From NCBI GenBank assembly GCA_945870425.1, contig CAMBSD010000001.1, positions 1 through 64,000 on the forward strand: a stretch of DNA of 64,000 nucleotides. Reading direction: 5' to 3'. The DNA comes from Chitinophaga pinensis. GTDB taxonomy: Bacteria; Bacteroidota; Bacteroidia; UKL13-3. The position numbers were made by a program, and so were the translations under genes. Shown piece after piece: positions 7,578-16,828 of this stretch. The first letter of the stretch is position 1. Each line of letters opens with the position of its first letter. The notes under the pieces are model-generated. The model was not told where the DNA came from and did no database searches. It saw nothing but the letters and a program-made list of their open reading frames with translations.

Positions 7578-10373
7578 ATGATTAAGAAACTTAGTTTAAT
7601 AATGGCAGCGATTAGCTGCCATTTATTTATTTATTCAGCGGTGGCACAAAATGCTACCATCAGTGGCAAAATAAGTGATGGAAAAAATGGAGAAGAAATA
7701 ATAGGTGCGACTATTCGAGTAAAAGGTACAGCTTATGGTGCCATAAGTGATGTAAATGGTAATTACTTGATTAAGGGCATTAAACCTGCAACTTATGATA
7801 TTGAAGTAAGTTATGCAGGTTATAAGGCCCAAAGCAAAAAAGACATTTTATTAAAGCCTAGTGAGAGTAAGGTTTTAAGCTTTTCTATATTACCTGACAC
7901 TAAAGAGTTAAAAGAAGTTGTGATAGCAGCTAAAGTGGACAGACAGACAGCAAGTGGACTACTTTTACAACAAAAAAACTTGGCAAGTATTTCCGATGGT
8001 ATTTCTTCTGAAGCCATAAAAAGATCTCCAGATAGAACTACCGGAGATGCCTTAAAAAGAGTAAGTGGAGTTACCGTACAAGATAACAAATTTGTTGTTG
8101 TACGTGGATTAGCTGATAGGTATAATATTGCTTTAATTAATGGTGTAGACTTACCAACCACAGAGCCAGATAAAAAAGCATTTTCATTTGATATTATTCC
8201 ATCAGCACTAATTGATAATTTAGTTATTTATAAAACGGCATCTCCTGAATTAAGAGCTGATTTTGGAGGCGGAGCTGTCTATGTAACAACTAAAGATATT
8301 CCTGAAAAAAGAATTTTCAATATTAATATTTCAACACAGTATAACTCTTTAACAACATTTAAGCCATACAAAGATTACAATGGCGGTTCACTAGATTTTA
8401 TTGGATTAGATGATGGAACTAGGGCTCTTCCTAAAGGCCTTCCGTCAGAAGAAGATAACTCCAAACCAGTAAATCAAACTACTTTAAAGCAAGTTGAACA
8501 TACCAAACTATTTAAAAACAATTGGGGTGTAAATGAAAATGCTTCACAAACACCTGGCTATGCCATGCAGCTTATGTTTGGTAACAATTTCAAGGTTTTC
8601 AATAAAGAATCAGGAATTATCGCTTCAGTTTCACTCAACAACACACCTAAAACTTATATGATGCAAAGGTATACATATGAAGGATCAGATTTGAGACCTT
8701 TTAGGTCTTATGATGACCAAAGTAGTGAGAAGAATTACCTTACAGGAATCATGCTTAATATGGCAACCAAACTTAACTCTAATAACAAATTATCATTTAA
8801 AAACATATTAAATATCAATGGTGAAGATTTGTTAATTGATAGACATGGTACACAAAATGATGCTGGCGTATTATTATATGAAAAAGCTAGTGCCAGACAG
8901 TTTACAACCAATACTTTTTATAGCGGTCAGTTAAAGTTAGAGAATTACATCCCATCCTTAAAATTAAAGTCTAATGTTACTTTATCTCAAAATAACATTA
9001 GCCGAGAAATGCCAGACCAAAAAAGACTTCTGTATACCTCATCTAATGATACAAACTTCAGTGTAGCTATTCCATTCGGATCACCCAATCCAATTTCGTC
9101 TGGTATAACATCTAATAAATTAAGTGAAGATGGTAATGTAATTGCCATAGACTTATCAAGACAATTTAAACTGATGAATATTCGACCAACGGTTAAGGTT
9201 GGATTTTATAATTCAACAAAAAACAGAACATTTAATAGTAGAGCATTTGGATGGAGTACAGGTAAATTCAATCCTGATTTAGACATACTTCCACCCAACG
9301 CCATTTTTAATGATAGTAACATAAGCAAAGACAGGTACTTCTTAAGTGAAATTACCGGTGGGCAAGACAAGTATACAGCCAATTCATTACTAAGAGCCTA
9401 TTATATCTCATTTGACCATTATTTATTCAAAAGATTCCGTTTAAACTATGGTCTACGTTATGAGAGTTTTAACCAACAATTGATAGCCAGAGAAAAGCCA
9501 TACAATAATACCTATGAAAATTTCTTTCCTATCGCCAATATAACCTATAACATTACTGAAAAAACCAATTTGAGATTCTCTTATTCTCAAACAACCGTAA
9601 GACCTGAATTCAGAGAGATTGCGCCATTCACATTCTACGACTTTATCAATAATTCGTTAACTGTTGGAGATACTGCTCTTAAACCCATCAATATTAAAAA
9701 CTATGATTTACGCTTTGAATATTATCCAAGTGGTGGACAAGTATTTACACTAACATACTTCTATAAAACATTTAACAATGCCATTGAAAATACATTTGAG
9801 TATGGATCGGGAAATAGACTTAGGACATTCAAAAACATCAAAGATGTAAAATGTCAAGGCGTTGAATTAGAATTTAGAGTAAATCCAGGCATTGCCTTAT
9901 CATTTCCAGAAAAACATTGGTCTAGGTATTTAACATTTAGCTGCAATTCATCAATTATTGAATCAGAAGCAGATCTTTCAAATTTAGGAGTTAGCTCTGG
10001 TAGCGATACAAAAAGACCATTACAAGGGCAATCAGGATATTCAATTAATGGAGGTCTATTGATTATGCCACCAAGTAATAAATGGAGTTTAAATGTATTG
10101 TATAACCGTATCGGTCGCAGAATTGGAGATGTTGGAGGAAGAAAAGAACTACATATTTGGGAAGTACCTCGCGACTTAATTGACGCCCAAGTAAGTTATA
10201 CATTCAACAAAAACGTAACTTTGAAATTAACTGCTAGTGATTTATTAAATCAGTATTACATGATGTATAGTGATCTTGATGGAAACGGAACTTATAATGA
10301 AGTTAAAGACATTGTAGTTAACAAAGCGAAGTTTGGAACCACCTTTACCTTTGCCATTGGAATAACGCTTTAA
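7578..10373 (+). CDS. TonB-dependent receptor with carboxypeptidase-regulatory-like N-domain
   Basis: 931 residues. The signal peptide (about 1-23) is followed by a carboxypeptidase-D regulatory-like domain (about 25-110: ATISGKISDGKNGEEIIGAT, then DVNGNYLIKGI). The plug domain (about 130-235) contains GDALKRVSGVTVQDNKFVVV and RGLADRYN, and the rest is a 22-strand-type barrel ending in an aromatic-rich final strand (FGTTFTFAIGITL). It imports a substrate across the outer membrane using TonB/ExbBD energy. The substrate is unknown: this is not a clear SusC, since no SusD gene follows. The gene sits between the IPT/TIG surface protein and a membrane protein. No TonB box is evident. Confidence 0.9.
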   Translation: MIKKLSLIMAAISCHLFIYSAVAQNATISGKISDGKNGEEIIGATIRVKGTAYGAISDVNGNYLIKGIKPATYDIEVSYAGYKAQSKKDILLKPSESKVLSFSILPDTKELKEVVIAAKVDRQTASGLLLQQKNLASISDGISSEAIKRSPDRTTGDALKRVSGVTVQDNKFVVVRGLADRYNIALINGVDLPTTEPDKKAFSFDIIPSALIDNLVIYKTASPELRADFGGGAVYVTTKDIPEKRIFNINISTQYNSLTTFKPYKDYNGGSLDFIGLDDGTRALPKGLPSEEDNSKPVNQTTLKQVEHTKLFKNNWGVNENASQTPGYAMQLMFGNNFKVFNKESGIIASVSLNNTPKTYMMQRYTYEGSDLRPFRSYDDQSSEKNYLTGIMLNMATKLNSNNKLSFKNILNINGEDLLIDRHGTQNDAGVLLYEKASARQFTTNTFYSGQLKLENYIPSLKLKSNVTLSQNNISREMPDQKRLLYTSSNDTNFSVAIPFGSPNPISSGITSNKLSEDGNVIAIDLSRQFKLMNIRPTVKVGFYNSTKNRTFNSRAFGWSTGKFNPDLDILPPNAIFNDSNISKDRYFLSEITGGQDKYTANSLLRAYYISFDHYLFKRFRLNYGLRYESFNQQLIAREKPYNNTYENFFPIANITYNITEKTNLRFSYSQTTVRPEFREIAPFTFYDFINNSLTVGDTALKPINIKNYDLRFEYYPSGGQVFTLTYFYKTFNNAIENTFEYGSGNRLRTFKNIKDVKCQGVELEFRVNPGIALSFPEKHWSRYLTFSCNSSIIESEADLSNLGVSSGSDTKRPLQGQSGYSINGGLLIMPPSNKWSLNVLYNRIGRRIGDVGGRKELHIWEVPRDLIDAQVSYTFNKNVTLKLTASDLLNQYYMMYSDLDGNGTYNEVKDIVVNKAKFGTTFTFAIGITL

Positions 10374-10386
10374 AACAAATATTTTA

Positions 10387-12279
10387 ATGATGAAATTAAT
10401 AAAAAAACCACTACCGCTATGTATGATAGCGGTAGTGTTTTTATTATTAATTATTAGTATAAAAAAAGTTTTCAGTCCTGATATTGGCTTTCATCTTCAT
10501 GCAGGGCAATGGATGTTAGAACATAAGGAAATACTTAAAAGTAATCTATTTACCTATCCCCTGCTTGATAAATTATATATTGATTTACACTGGATTTATC
10601 AAATATGTCTTTATTCAATTTTCAGTATATTTTCTTATAGTGGACTGACTATATTTAACAGTTTTGTTATTCTAACCTCCGTTTTAATTCTTTGGTATGT
10701 AATAAAAAAAGAAAGTCCATATAGAGAATATTTGCTGCCAATCTTCATTCTGCTTTTTGCATTAAGTCAGAGCTTTGAAATAAGGCCGCATGTCTTTTCA
10801 TGGGTATTCTTATCCCTGCAACTTTTACTGATAAAAAAGGTATTAAATAGCAATAAATTATCCCTCTATTTGATTTTTGTAATACAAGTCATTTGGATTA
10901 ATTTTCATAGTTTAGCCATACTTGGACCAATTGTATTTCTTATATATTTTATCGGAGACTACATCGAAACAAAAAAATTTAATAAACAATTAGTTATAAT
11001 TGTTTTTGGTTCTATTTTATCTTGTTTAATCAATCCTTGGTTTATAGATGGCTTACTATTTCCTCTTAAACAGTTTGGATTGATTCAGAATAACAATAAT
11101 TTACAAAATATTTATATTGGAGAGTTCCAATCCCTTTTTAGTGCAAAAAATTTCAAAGAGGATTTACTAAGCTATGGTGGTTTGTTTCCCTTTGCACCAA
11201 GTTTCTACATGTATTTGTTCAACGCATTGGCATTATTTAGTATACCAAATATCATTTCGAAAAAGAAATATACTGAATTATTGTTACTTATAGCATTTAG
11301 TTATATAGGCATTCTTGCAGTAAAGAATTTCGGATTCCAATTTTTTGCAATTGCGCCAATTATAATTAGTAACTTACCTATCCCAACTTTTATTAGAAAC
11401 AAATTCAATATGCAGGTTGGGAAAAAGTCAAGCATTAATTTGGTCACATTAAATAAATTTCTGCAATACTATTTTATTACTATCGGCATTATTAGTGTAT
11501 TATCAATATTCTCGGTCATAAATGGCGGATATTACATTGCTTCAAAACAACCATTTTCATATGGACTGGGCGCAGATAATAATTTATTACCTATTGCACC
11601 TTCACAGTTTATTGCAAATAATAAATTAGATAGCAAATGCATTAATTTTTTAGGCTTTGGAGGACAATTGAGTTTTGAGCTAGATAAGCCTGTATTTGCG
11701 GATGGACGTTTGGAATTAATGGGAGATTTTTTTAATACATACCTCAAATCATTTGAACCTAATATGTTTCCAAAAGTTTGCGATTTTTATCAAGCCAATA
11801 TTGCTGTCTTTCCATATGTAAAAACAGGAATGTATGGCAATTGGTGGATATCTATTCTACAAAATAAACAGGATTGGAAACTTGTTTATTTTGATCAACT
11901 AAGTGTTATTTATGTTAAAAGAAATGACTATCCAAAAGTACCAGAACTAACAGAAGAAAGAGTCATTCATAATGAGTTTATGCATGAATATAGTGAACAA
12001 GAGATTTTCGAAATACTTAATAAAGATACTAAGCAAAACTATTTTTTAGGCTTTGTAAATAGCCTATTTTTCAGCCAACAAAATCAAAATACAAGTGATC
12101 AGAATAAGGCCATTTTCTGTTTTACGTGTGGATTCAATAAAGCTGCTTTGAATTTTTCAGCAAGGGCAATTGATAAAAGTACTGTAAAGTCAAAAATTGT
12201 ATATGAAAATCTATCCCAATATTTTAAAGAAATAGGCAATTTCAATTTATCAAAGAAAATGTTACAAGTAGCCAGATAA
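10387..12279 (+). CDS. Polytopic membrane protein, GT-C glycosyltransferase-like
   Basis: 630 residues with about ten to twelve hydrophobic segments and a soluble C-terminal part (about 400-630). The stretch DIGFHLHAGQWMLEH, followed by a distant FTYPL and LHWIYQ, matches the loop pattern (D.. .HL..G.W...H.. F.Y...... W..Q) seen in GT-C-fold lipid-linked sugar transferases and related membrane proteins. That loop usually holds the catalytic acid, so transfer of a sugar to a periplasmic acceptor is plausible but not proved. The start is ATG at 10387 or 10390, 13 nt after the TonB receptor. A strong terminator-like hairpin lies inside codons 8-17; a later ATG at 10423 inside that hairpin is a less likely start. 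Confidence 0.65.
   Translation: MMKLIKKPLPLCMIAVVFLLLIISIKKVFSPDIGFHLHAGQWMLEHKEILKSNLFTYPLLDKLYIDLHWIYQICLYSIFSIFSYSGLTIFNSFVILTSVLILWYVIKKESPYREYLLPIFILLFALSQSFEIRPHVFSWVFLSLQLLLIKKVLNSNKLSLYLIFVIQVIWINFHSLAILGPIVFLIYFIGDYIETKKFNKQLVIIVFGSILSCLINPWFIDGLLFPLKQFGLIQNNNNLQNIYIGEFQSLFSAKNFKEDLLSYGGLFPFAPSFYMYLFNALALFSIPNIISKKKYTELLLLIAFSYIGILAVKNFGFQFFAIAPIIISNLPIPTFIRNKFNMQVGKKSSINLVTLNKFLQYYFITIGIISVLSIFSVINGGYYIASKQPFSYGLGADNNLLPIAPSQFIANNKLDSKCINFLGFGGQLSFELDKPVFADGRLELMGDFFNTYLKSFEPNMFPKVCDFYQANIAVFPYVKTGMYGNWWISILQNKQDWKLVYFDQLSVIYVKRNDYPKVPELTEERVIHNEFMHEYSEQEIFEILNKDTKQNYFLGFVNSLFFSQQNQNTSDQNKAIFCFTCGFNKAALNFSARAIDKSTVKSKIVYENLSQYFKEIGNFNLSKKMLQVAR
10409..10445 (+). terminator. Intrinsic-terminator-like hairpin inside the start of a coding region
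   Basis: Positions 10409-10420 (CACTACCGCTAT) and 10426-10437 (ATAGCGGTAGTG) pair perfectly over 12 bp with a 5-nt loop and are followed by TTTTTATT. An A-run precedes the stem. It lies 36 nt after the TonB receptor stop but within codons 8-17 of the next gene. It could end most transcripts of the upstream pair or act as an attenuator. Confidence 0.75.
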
Positions 12280-12282
12280 AAA

Positions 12283-12660
12283 ATGAAAACACTTAATCTA
12301 TTGCTGCTTTTCATATTCGTAATGATTATCTCAACTTCATGTCCTAAATAAAAAAATGAATTAGAATCCTAATCCTGTCATAAAAATAGATTCAATAAGT
12401 TTTTCTAGGAACATAAATCCTAAACTTAATAGCAATTGTTCAGACCAAATTGTTATAATGAAATGGGGACTTATGATAATTTAATTGCTCAAGCTAAGCC
12501 ATTAGTAGCAATAGATCTTTCTCAGTCTTTTCACTTTATCAATGAAATTATATAACAAAAATTCATCAAGGTAAAGTGAGCCTATTGGACTCAACTATTA
12601 AACAAATTGGATACAGGATTATGGAGTTGCTTTAATTTATTAGTTATCAAAAAATATAAT
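12283..12660 (+). pseudogene. Decayed lipoprotein gene
   Basis: An ATG at 12283 opens a 22-codon frame that is a complete lipoprotein signal sequence (MKTLNLLLLFIFVMIISTSC), then stops at 12349-12351. Downstream, protein-like stretches continue in different frames: FSRNINPKLNSNCSDQIVIM, then GTYDNLIAQAKPLVAIDLSQ, then IHQGKVSLLDSTIKQIGYRI. This pattern fits a lipoprotein gene broken by several frameshifts. It starts 3 nt after the stop of the membrane protein gene and is otherwise the only content of this 400-nt gap. The original product is not recognisable. Confidence 0.5.
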
Positions 12661-12677
12661 ACTATTACTTAAGCTAC

Positions 12678-13292
12678 TTAATCATCTATTCGCATACTAT
12701 CCAACCATTCATTCATCTCATCAAAGTCTTTAATTCCTGGCTTTTCTTCATTACCTCCTGAAACATTTAGGGCAAAAGGATTATAGGTATCAACAATGTT
12801 TTTTGTGTTATATAGGTCTAAGGGTAAGCCCCAAATGATTAAATTATTTACACAAAGCTCTTTCAAAGTATCTCTATCAAAATCATCTTTCCCTGAACTA
12901 GAAAATAAATGAAAGGCGTGACAAGTAGCCTTATAAGTTTCAATTTCAAAGGATAGGGAATCCATATCAAATTCATCCAAATCAATTTTCTTAATGAGGG
13001 GTATTTGGAAAGTAGATAATTCATCAGGTAGAATTGAATTGAAAATTTCAATAAAATCTACGCTTAACAATTCACTAATATCTTTTATTTCATCAATACT
13101 TTGCTCACCAAACTCAGCCACTATAATGGTGCCACTTGTCCATTCAAAGATTTCTTTTGCCTTAACAGGAGGTATATAACTAACATCATTCGTATCAAAA
13201 CAAAAACCAATATAATCGATTCCAACAGCAGCAGCAAAGCGGGCATCACTCAGGTTGGTTATGTTAGATAATTTAATCTTGCTTGTGTACAT
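12678..13292 (-). CDS. TrpF-like (phosphoribosylanthranilate isomerase family) protein lacking the catalytic Cys
   Basis: 204 residues with the layout of the TrpF (beta/alpha)8 barrel. The start IKLSNITNLSDARFAAAVGI corresponds to the K-I-C-G-I-T start of true TrpF, and NVSGGNEEKPGIKD near the end corresponds to the phosphate-binding SSGVE..PG.KD. The catalytic Cys is replaced by Ser, and the Q-L-H-G strand motif reads EIFN, so normal isomerase activity is doubtful. No other trp genes are nearby. The next gene upstream on the same strand (DUF2480) ends 48 nt away, then pyk. It is probably a repurposed paralogue with an unknown ligand. Confidence 0.65.
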   Translation of the reverse strand: MYTSKIKLSNITNLSDARFAAAVGIDYIGFCFDTNDVSYIPPVKAKEIFEWTSGTIIVAEFGEQSIDEIKDISELLSVDFIEIFNSILPDELSTFQIPLIKKIDLDEFDMDSLSFEIETYKATCHAFHLFSSSGKDDFDRDTLKELCVNNLIIWGLPLDLYNTKNIVDTYNPFALNVSGGNEEKPGIKDFDEMNEWLDSMRIDD

Positions 13293-13339
13293 GGGTATTC
13301 TATTTATCGTTTAGCTGCTTATTGATGATTGACAAGGTT

Positions 13340-13855
13340 CTAATTGGACTTTTTATATATAGGCACATTGCTACAAGCTTCACCATACATAATACTTTTA
13401 ACCAAGGGTAAAAGTTTATTGGTGATTTCAACATACGCACTAACAGGAACATTTTGGTCTGAACAACCCTTTACAATGACCCTTTTATCTCTTAATTCTT
13501 CGGTATTTATATTAGAGATGGCATCATAAAACAAGGTACTTTCTAATGATTGTAAATCACCAAAAACATACCTATTAGCAAAAGGCTGAATAGCCTTTGC
13601 CAATAGCATATAAGCCCAAGTGGGAACTATGGCATCAGTGGAACAAATAAAGGCAATATTTTGACCTTGATATTGGCTCCAATCATGTGTTTTTATGTAT
13701 TCGCGGAAATCTTTTTCCTTTAATATCATTTCTCGAAATAGCAATGACTTTATATCAAACAAAATTCTATGCCCAGGATGATGCAAGGTTTCCAAATCAA
13801 AGGTAACCAAACCACTGTTGAGTACTTTATTCTCTATTTCCAATTGATCTTCCAT
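13340..13855 (-). CDS. DUF2480 family protein
   Basis: 171 residues, the usual size for DUF2480, a Bacteroidota family of unknown function. Recognisable features are VTFDLETLHHPGHRILFDIK, FREYIKTHDWSQYQGQ, STDAIVPTWAYMLLA and VKGCSDQNVPVSAYVE. There is no signal peptide or membrane segment, so it should be cytoplasmic. It starts 8 nt after the pyk stop and is probably cotranscribed with pyruvate kinase. The conserved Cys in KGCSD and the Cys and Asp in CSTDAIVP could be functional residues, but no activity is known to me. Confidence 0.8.
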   Translation of the reverse strand: MEDQLEIENKVLNSGLVTFDLETLHHPGHRILFDIKSLLFREMILKEKDFREYIKTHDWSQYQGQNIAFICSTDAIVPTWAYMLLAKAIQPFANRYVFGDLQSLESTLFYDAISNINTEELRDKRVIVKGCSDQNVPVSAYVEITNKLLPLVKSIMYGEACSNVPIYKKSN

Positions 13856-13863
13856 AAAACAAA

Positions 13864-15324
13864 TTACTTTATTTCACTTATCTTTATTGTATTGGTTCTA
13901 GACCTTTCGATGATGGGCATGCTAGCTGTATTGATTATAATATCACCTGTATGAACATAACCATTAGCAGCAAGTGTATTATTTACATCTTGAATACTAT
14001 CATCTGTGCTTTCAAAACCGCGATATAAAAATCCTCTAACCCCCCAAACCAAACTCAATGTATTTATCAAACGAGGATTTGTAGTGAAGATAAAAATGTT
14101 TGCTTTTGGGCGATATGATGAAAGTCTATAGGCAGAATAGCCTGAAAATGTCATACCCACAATAGCTGTAGCTTTCATATGATCTGAAATTCTAACTGCA
14201 GTAAAACAAATCTCATCAGAAAAGAAGGTACTTGAATTTAAATCAGGTCGTGTGCCTTTAAAATAGGGGGCATTGGTTTTGGTTTCCACTTCAAAAATCG
14301 TCTTACGCATAGCCCTAACAGCCAAATGAGGATAAGCACCTACGGAGGTTTCAGCACTTAACATAACCGCATCAGCACCATCCATAACAGCATTGGCCAC
14401 ATCATTCACTTCAGCCCTGGTTGGAACAGCACTTGTAATCATGCTTTCCATCATTTGCGTTGCAATAATAACGGGTTTAGAAGCTTCAATACACTTTTTA
14501 ACAATCATTTTTTGAATGACAGGAACTTGTTCCATTGGCATTTCAACACCCAAATCGCCACGCGCAACCATAACTCCATCCGTTACCGCAATAATTTTAT
14601 CAATAAATTCAACCGCCTCTGGCTTTTCGATTTTGGCAATCACTCTAGGCTTCCAATCATTCAATTCGATAATATTTTTCAAGAAAATAACATCAGCTTC
14701 CGTGCGCACAAATGAAAGTCCAACCCATTCTACTTTATTTTGAATCCCAAATTTCAAGTCGTCCAAATCTTTTTGGGTCATACTAGGTATCGACAGTTTG
14801 GTATCTGGAAGATTAAATCCTTTTTTATTTGAAAGCCAACCACCCACAATTACCTCAGCTTTAATAATATTCTTTTTGTTTGTTTCGGTAACCCTTAACT
14901 CTAGTTTTCCATCATCTAGAAGGATACGTTCACCTTTAGCAACATCCTTTGGAAGTGAATCAAAGTTTATATAAACCTTATTCGCAGTTCCAACACATTT
15001 TTCGGTGGTAACATCAATTATCTCTCCTTTTATCAACTCAACTTTGCCATTTTCCATTTCGCCAACTCGCAGTTTAGGACCTTGTAAATCCAAAAGCATG
15101 GCGACATTGGTTCCTAAATCTTCATTTAATTGATTAATGGTATCTATGATTTTTTGGTGATCGTCATAGCTTCCATGAGAAAAGTTAAGCCTACATACGT
15201 CTACTCCTTCCTCAAATAATTGTTTTAAATTTTCATAGCTGCTGCAGGCAGGACCCATTGTGGCAACAATTTTAGTTCTGTTGAATTCTTTTCTGATTTT
15301 GGAAATTGATATATTGTCTTTCAT
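13864..15324 (-). CDS. pyk: Pyruvate kinase
   Basis: Catalyses phosphoenolpyruvate + ADP to pyruvate + ATP, the last step of glycolysis. The start RTKIVATMGPACSS, the substrate motifs LRLNFSHG-like (CRLNFSHGSY), DLQGPKLRVG and MVARGDLGVEMP, and IIATQMMESM are all present, followed by the C-terminal allosteric-type domain (about 360-486). The frame is open back to 15390, but the ATG at 15324 (MKDNISISK) gives the normal N-terminus, 486 residues. DUF2480 and the TrpF-like gene follow closely on the same strand. Confidence 0.95.
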   Translation of the reverse strand: MKDNISISKIRKEFNRTKIVATMGPACSSYENLKQLFEEGVDVCRLNFSHGSYDDHQKIIDTINQLNEDLGTNVAMLLDLQGPKLRVGEMENGKVELIKGEIIDVTTEKCVGTANKVYINFDSLPKDVAKGERILLDDGKLELRVTETNKKNIIKAEVIVGGWLSNKKGFNLPDTKLSIPSMTQKDLDDLKFGIQNKVEWVGLSFVRTEADVIFLKNIIELNDWKPRVIAKIEKPEAVEFIDKIIAVTDGVMVARGDLGVEMPMEQVPVIQKMIVKKCIEASKPVIIATQMMESMITSAVPTRAEVNDVANAVMDGADAVMLSAETSVGAYPHLAVRAMRKTIFEVETKTNAPYFKGTRPDLNSSTFFSDEICFTAVRISDHMKATAIVGMTFSGYSAYRLSSYRPKANIFIFTTNPRLINTLSLVWGVRGFLYRGFESTDDSIQDVNNTLAANGYVHTGDIIINTASMPIIERSRTNTIKISEIK

Positions 15325-15558
15325 GTCAAATGATACTTTATCATAACTTGCGTTTAGGTAACAAACCGACCAAGTCAAATGAGGCTGCAAGTTAAGAATT
15401 TATGTACAAGTGACAACGTAAATAATTAATAAATTTAACTTTAAAACACAAAAACAAAAATATAAATGTTTCATAATCAATATTAAAAACGAACCAAATG
15501 ACAAATGGTTTAGAAAATTAATTTCGTTTAATATATTTACGACTTAAATGATAAAAAT

Positions 15559-15981
15559 ATGAAAAAATTCTTCACAATTATTGCTGTAGTTGCAAGCATG
15601 CTTGCATTTACTTCATCAGCTAAAGCTGATGCTTACACAATTGATGACAATGCTGTTGAAGCAGCATTTCAAGCAAGTGTTTCTGCTCCTATTTCTATGG
15701 ATGTAATCAATGCTGCAATTCCTAGTGGTGTTAACAATGAAGCTAAAGTATCTGGTAGTTCAAATGCTGTTGTTGCCTTCGTTTTATGTTGGTTTTTAGG
15801 CACACTAGGAGTTCATCGATTTTACATGGGTACTGCTGTGTTAACAGGAGTTGGCTATATATTAACTATTGGTGGTTGTGGTATTGTAACAACTATTGAT
15901 TGGGTAGTATTACTTATCGCTCTTATTCAAGGTGGTGATGTCAGCAAATATGAAGACAACACAAAATTCTTTATGTGGTAG
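15559..15981 (+). CDS. TM2-domain membrane protein with signal peptide
   Basis: 140 residues. A signal peptide (about 1-23, ending AKA) is followed by a short linker and a TM2 domain (about 70-130). The two hydrophobic segments are AVVAFVLCWFLGTLGVHRFY and GVGYILTIGGCGIVTTIDW, with the diagnostic G..G.HRFY.G and the acidic D of TIDW between or after them. TM2 proteins are small inner-membrane proteins of mostly unknown role. The gene stands alone with a bidirectional terminator right after it. The upstream AT-rich gap presumably carries its promoter, but I saw no exact consensus. Confidence 0.85.
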   Translation: MKKFFTIIAVVASMLAFTSSAKADAYTIDDNAVEAAFQASVSAPISMDVINAAIPSGVNNEAKVSGSSNAVVAFVLCWFLGTLGVHRFYMGTAVLTGVGYILTIGGCGIVTTIDWVVLLIALIQGGDVSKYEDNTKFFMW

Positions 15982-15997
15982 AAAACCACAAACTGAT

Positions 15998-16029
15998 AAA
16001 AAAACCGAACTTAACGTTCGGTTTTTTTT
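15998..16029. terminator. Bidirectional intrinsic terminator
   Basis: ACCGAAC (16004-16010) and GTTCGGT (16016-16022) form a stem with a 5-nt loop, flanked by an A-run on the left and a T-run on the right. It serves the TM2 gene and the convergent minus-strand gene, whose stop codon (16028-16030) overlaps the T-run. Confidence 0.9.
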
Positions 16030-16828
16030 ATGGCATTTCTAAAATAATATTTTTTACATTGGACTTAAAGTCGGAATAAAATTGCTCATTGTAACGCAAA
16101 ACTGCTGTTTCAGCATACCCCATTCCTCCTTCATAAAACATATATCCCACAAAAAACCCAGAAAATAAAGCAGTTGCATAATAGCCGTTAAATAAATTAT
16201 AGGTACCCCAAGATAAACCTGTAAGGATAAGGCTAGCATTTAGTATTCCATGAAGTCGCTCTCCAGCATAAAACTGACCGCTTCCTGGAGCGAAAGTCGA
16301 CAATCTCATAGCGGTTTTAACATTTTTAGCCTTGTATTTTAGTACTATTTCATACAAAGAATCAACATTATAGTTTAATTTCCTTGTTGTTGAAAATTGT
16401 TTAAAAAACTCTTTGGCTTGCATCCAATGCCCATTTTCATTATTTACCAATACCGCTAACTGAAGCACGCCATTCAAACGCTTATCATCTTTAAAAAATG
16501 AAAATAGTTTTTGGAGAGCAAGATCAGATTCAGCGAAATTATTGTTTAAATAATTTATTAATGCAAATTCATAGAGATATGCAAACTTCAAAGAATCACT
16601 CATTGAAAGTTCGTCCATTCGGTACAATGTTTTATAGGCATCTACGAAATTTTTTTGACTTTTATAATTTACATATTTATTAAACAGCAATTGATTTTTA
16701 AGCAGTAAATCTCCATTAGAAAACACCTCATACTCTAACTGTAAAAGGCTTTCAGGGTTTGATGCTTGTTGGGCACTAGTACCTAAAATAGTTGCGTAAA
16801 GCAAGGTGCATATTAACAATAACTTCAT
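16028..16828 (-). CDS. Exported/membrane protein with PGSGQFYAG motif
   Basis: 266 residues. The signal peptide (about 1-19, ending SAQQ) precedes a helical region that looks TPR-like (about 25-160). A short membrane domain with FAPGSGQFYAGERLHGI and two or three hydrophobic segments follows (about 175-240). This P-G-x-G-Q-x-Y motif is common in small Bacteroidota envelope proteins of unknown role. Its first 53 nt overlap the end of the gene upstream, which has the same design (helical region then PGLGKAYAKKPYEG). The two look like diverged paralogues in one operon with the exported YidD-like gene. Confidence 0.7.
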   Translation of the reverse strand: MKLLLICTLLYATILGTSAQQASNPESLLQLEYEVFSNGDLLLKNQLLFNKYVNYKSQKNFVDAYKTLYRMDELSMSDSLKFAYLYEFALINYLNNNFAESDLALQKLFSFFKDDKRLNGVLQLAVLVNNENGHWMQAKEFFKQFSTTRKLNYNVDSLYEIVLKYKAKNVKTAMRLSTFAPGSGQFYAGERLHGILNASLILTGLSWGTYNLFNGYYATALFSGFFVGYMFYEGGMGYAETAVLRYNEQFYSDFKSNVKNIILEMP

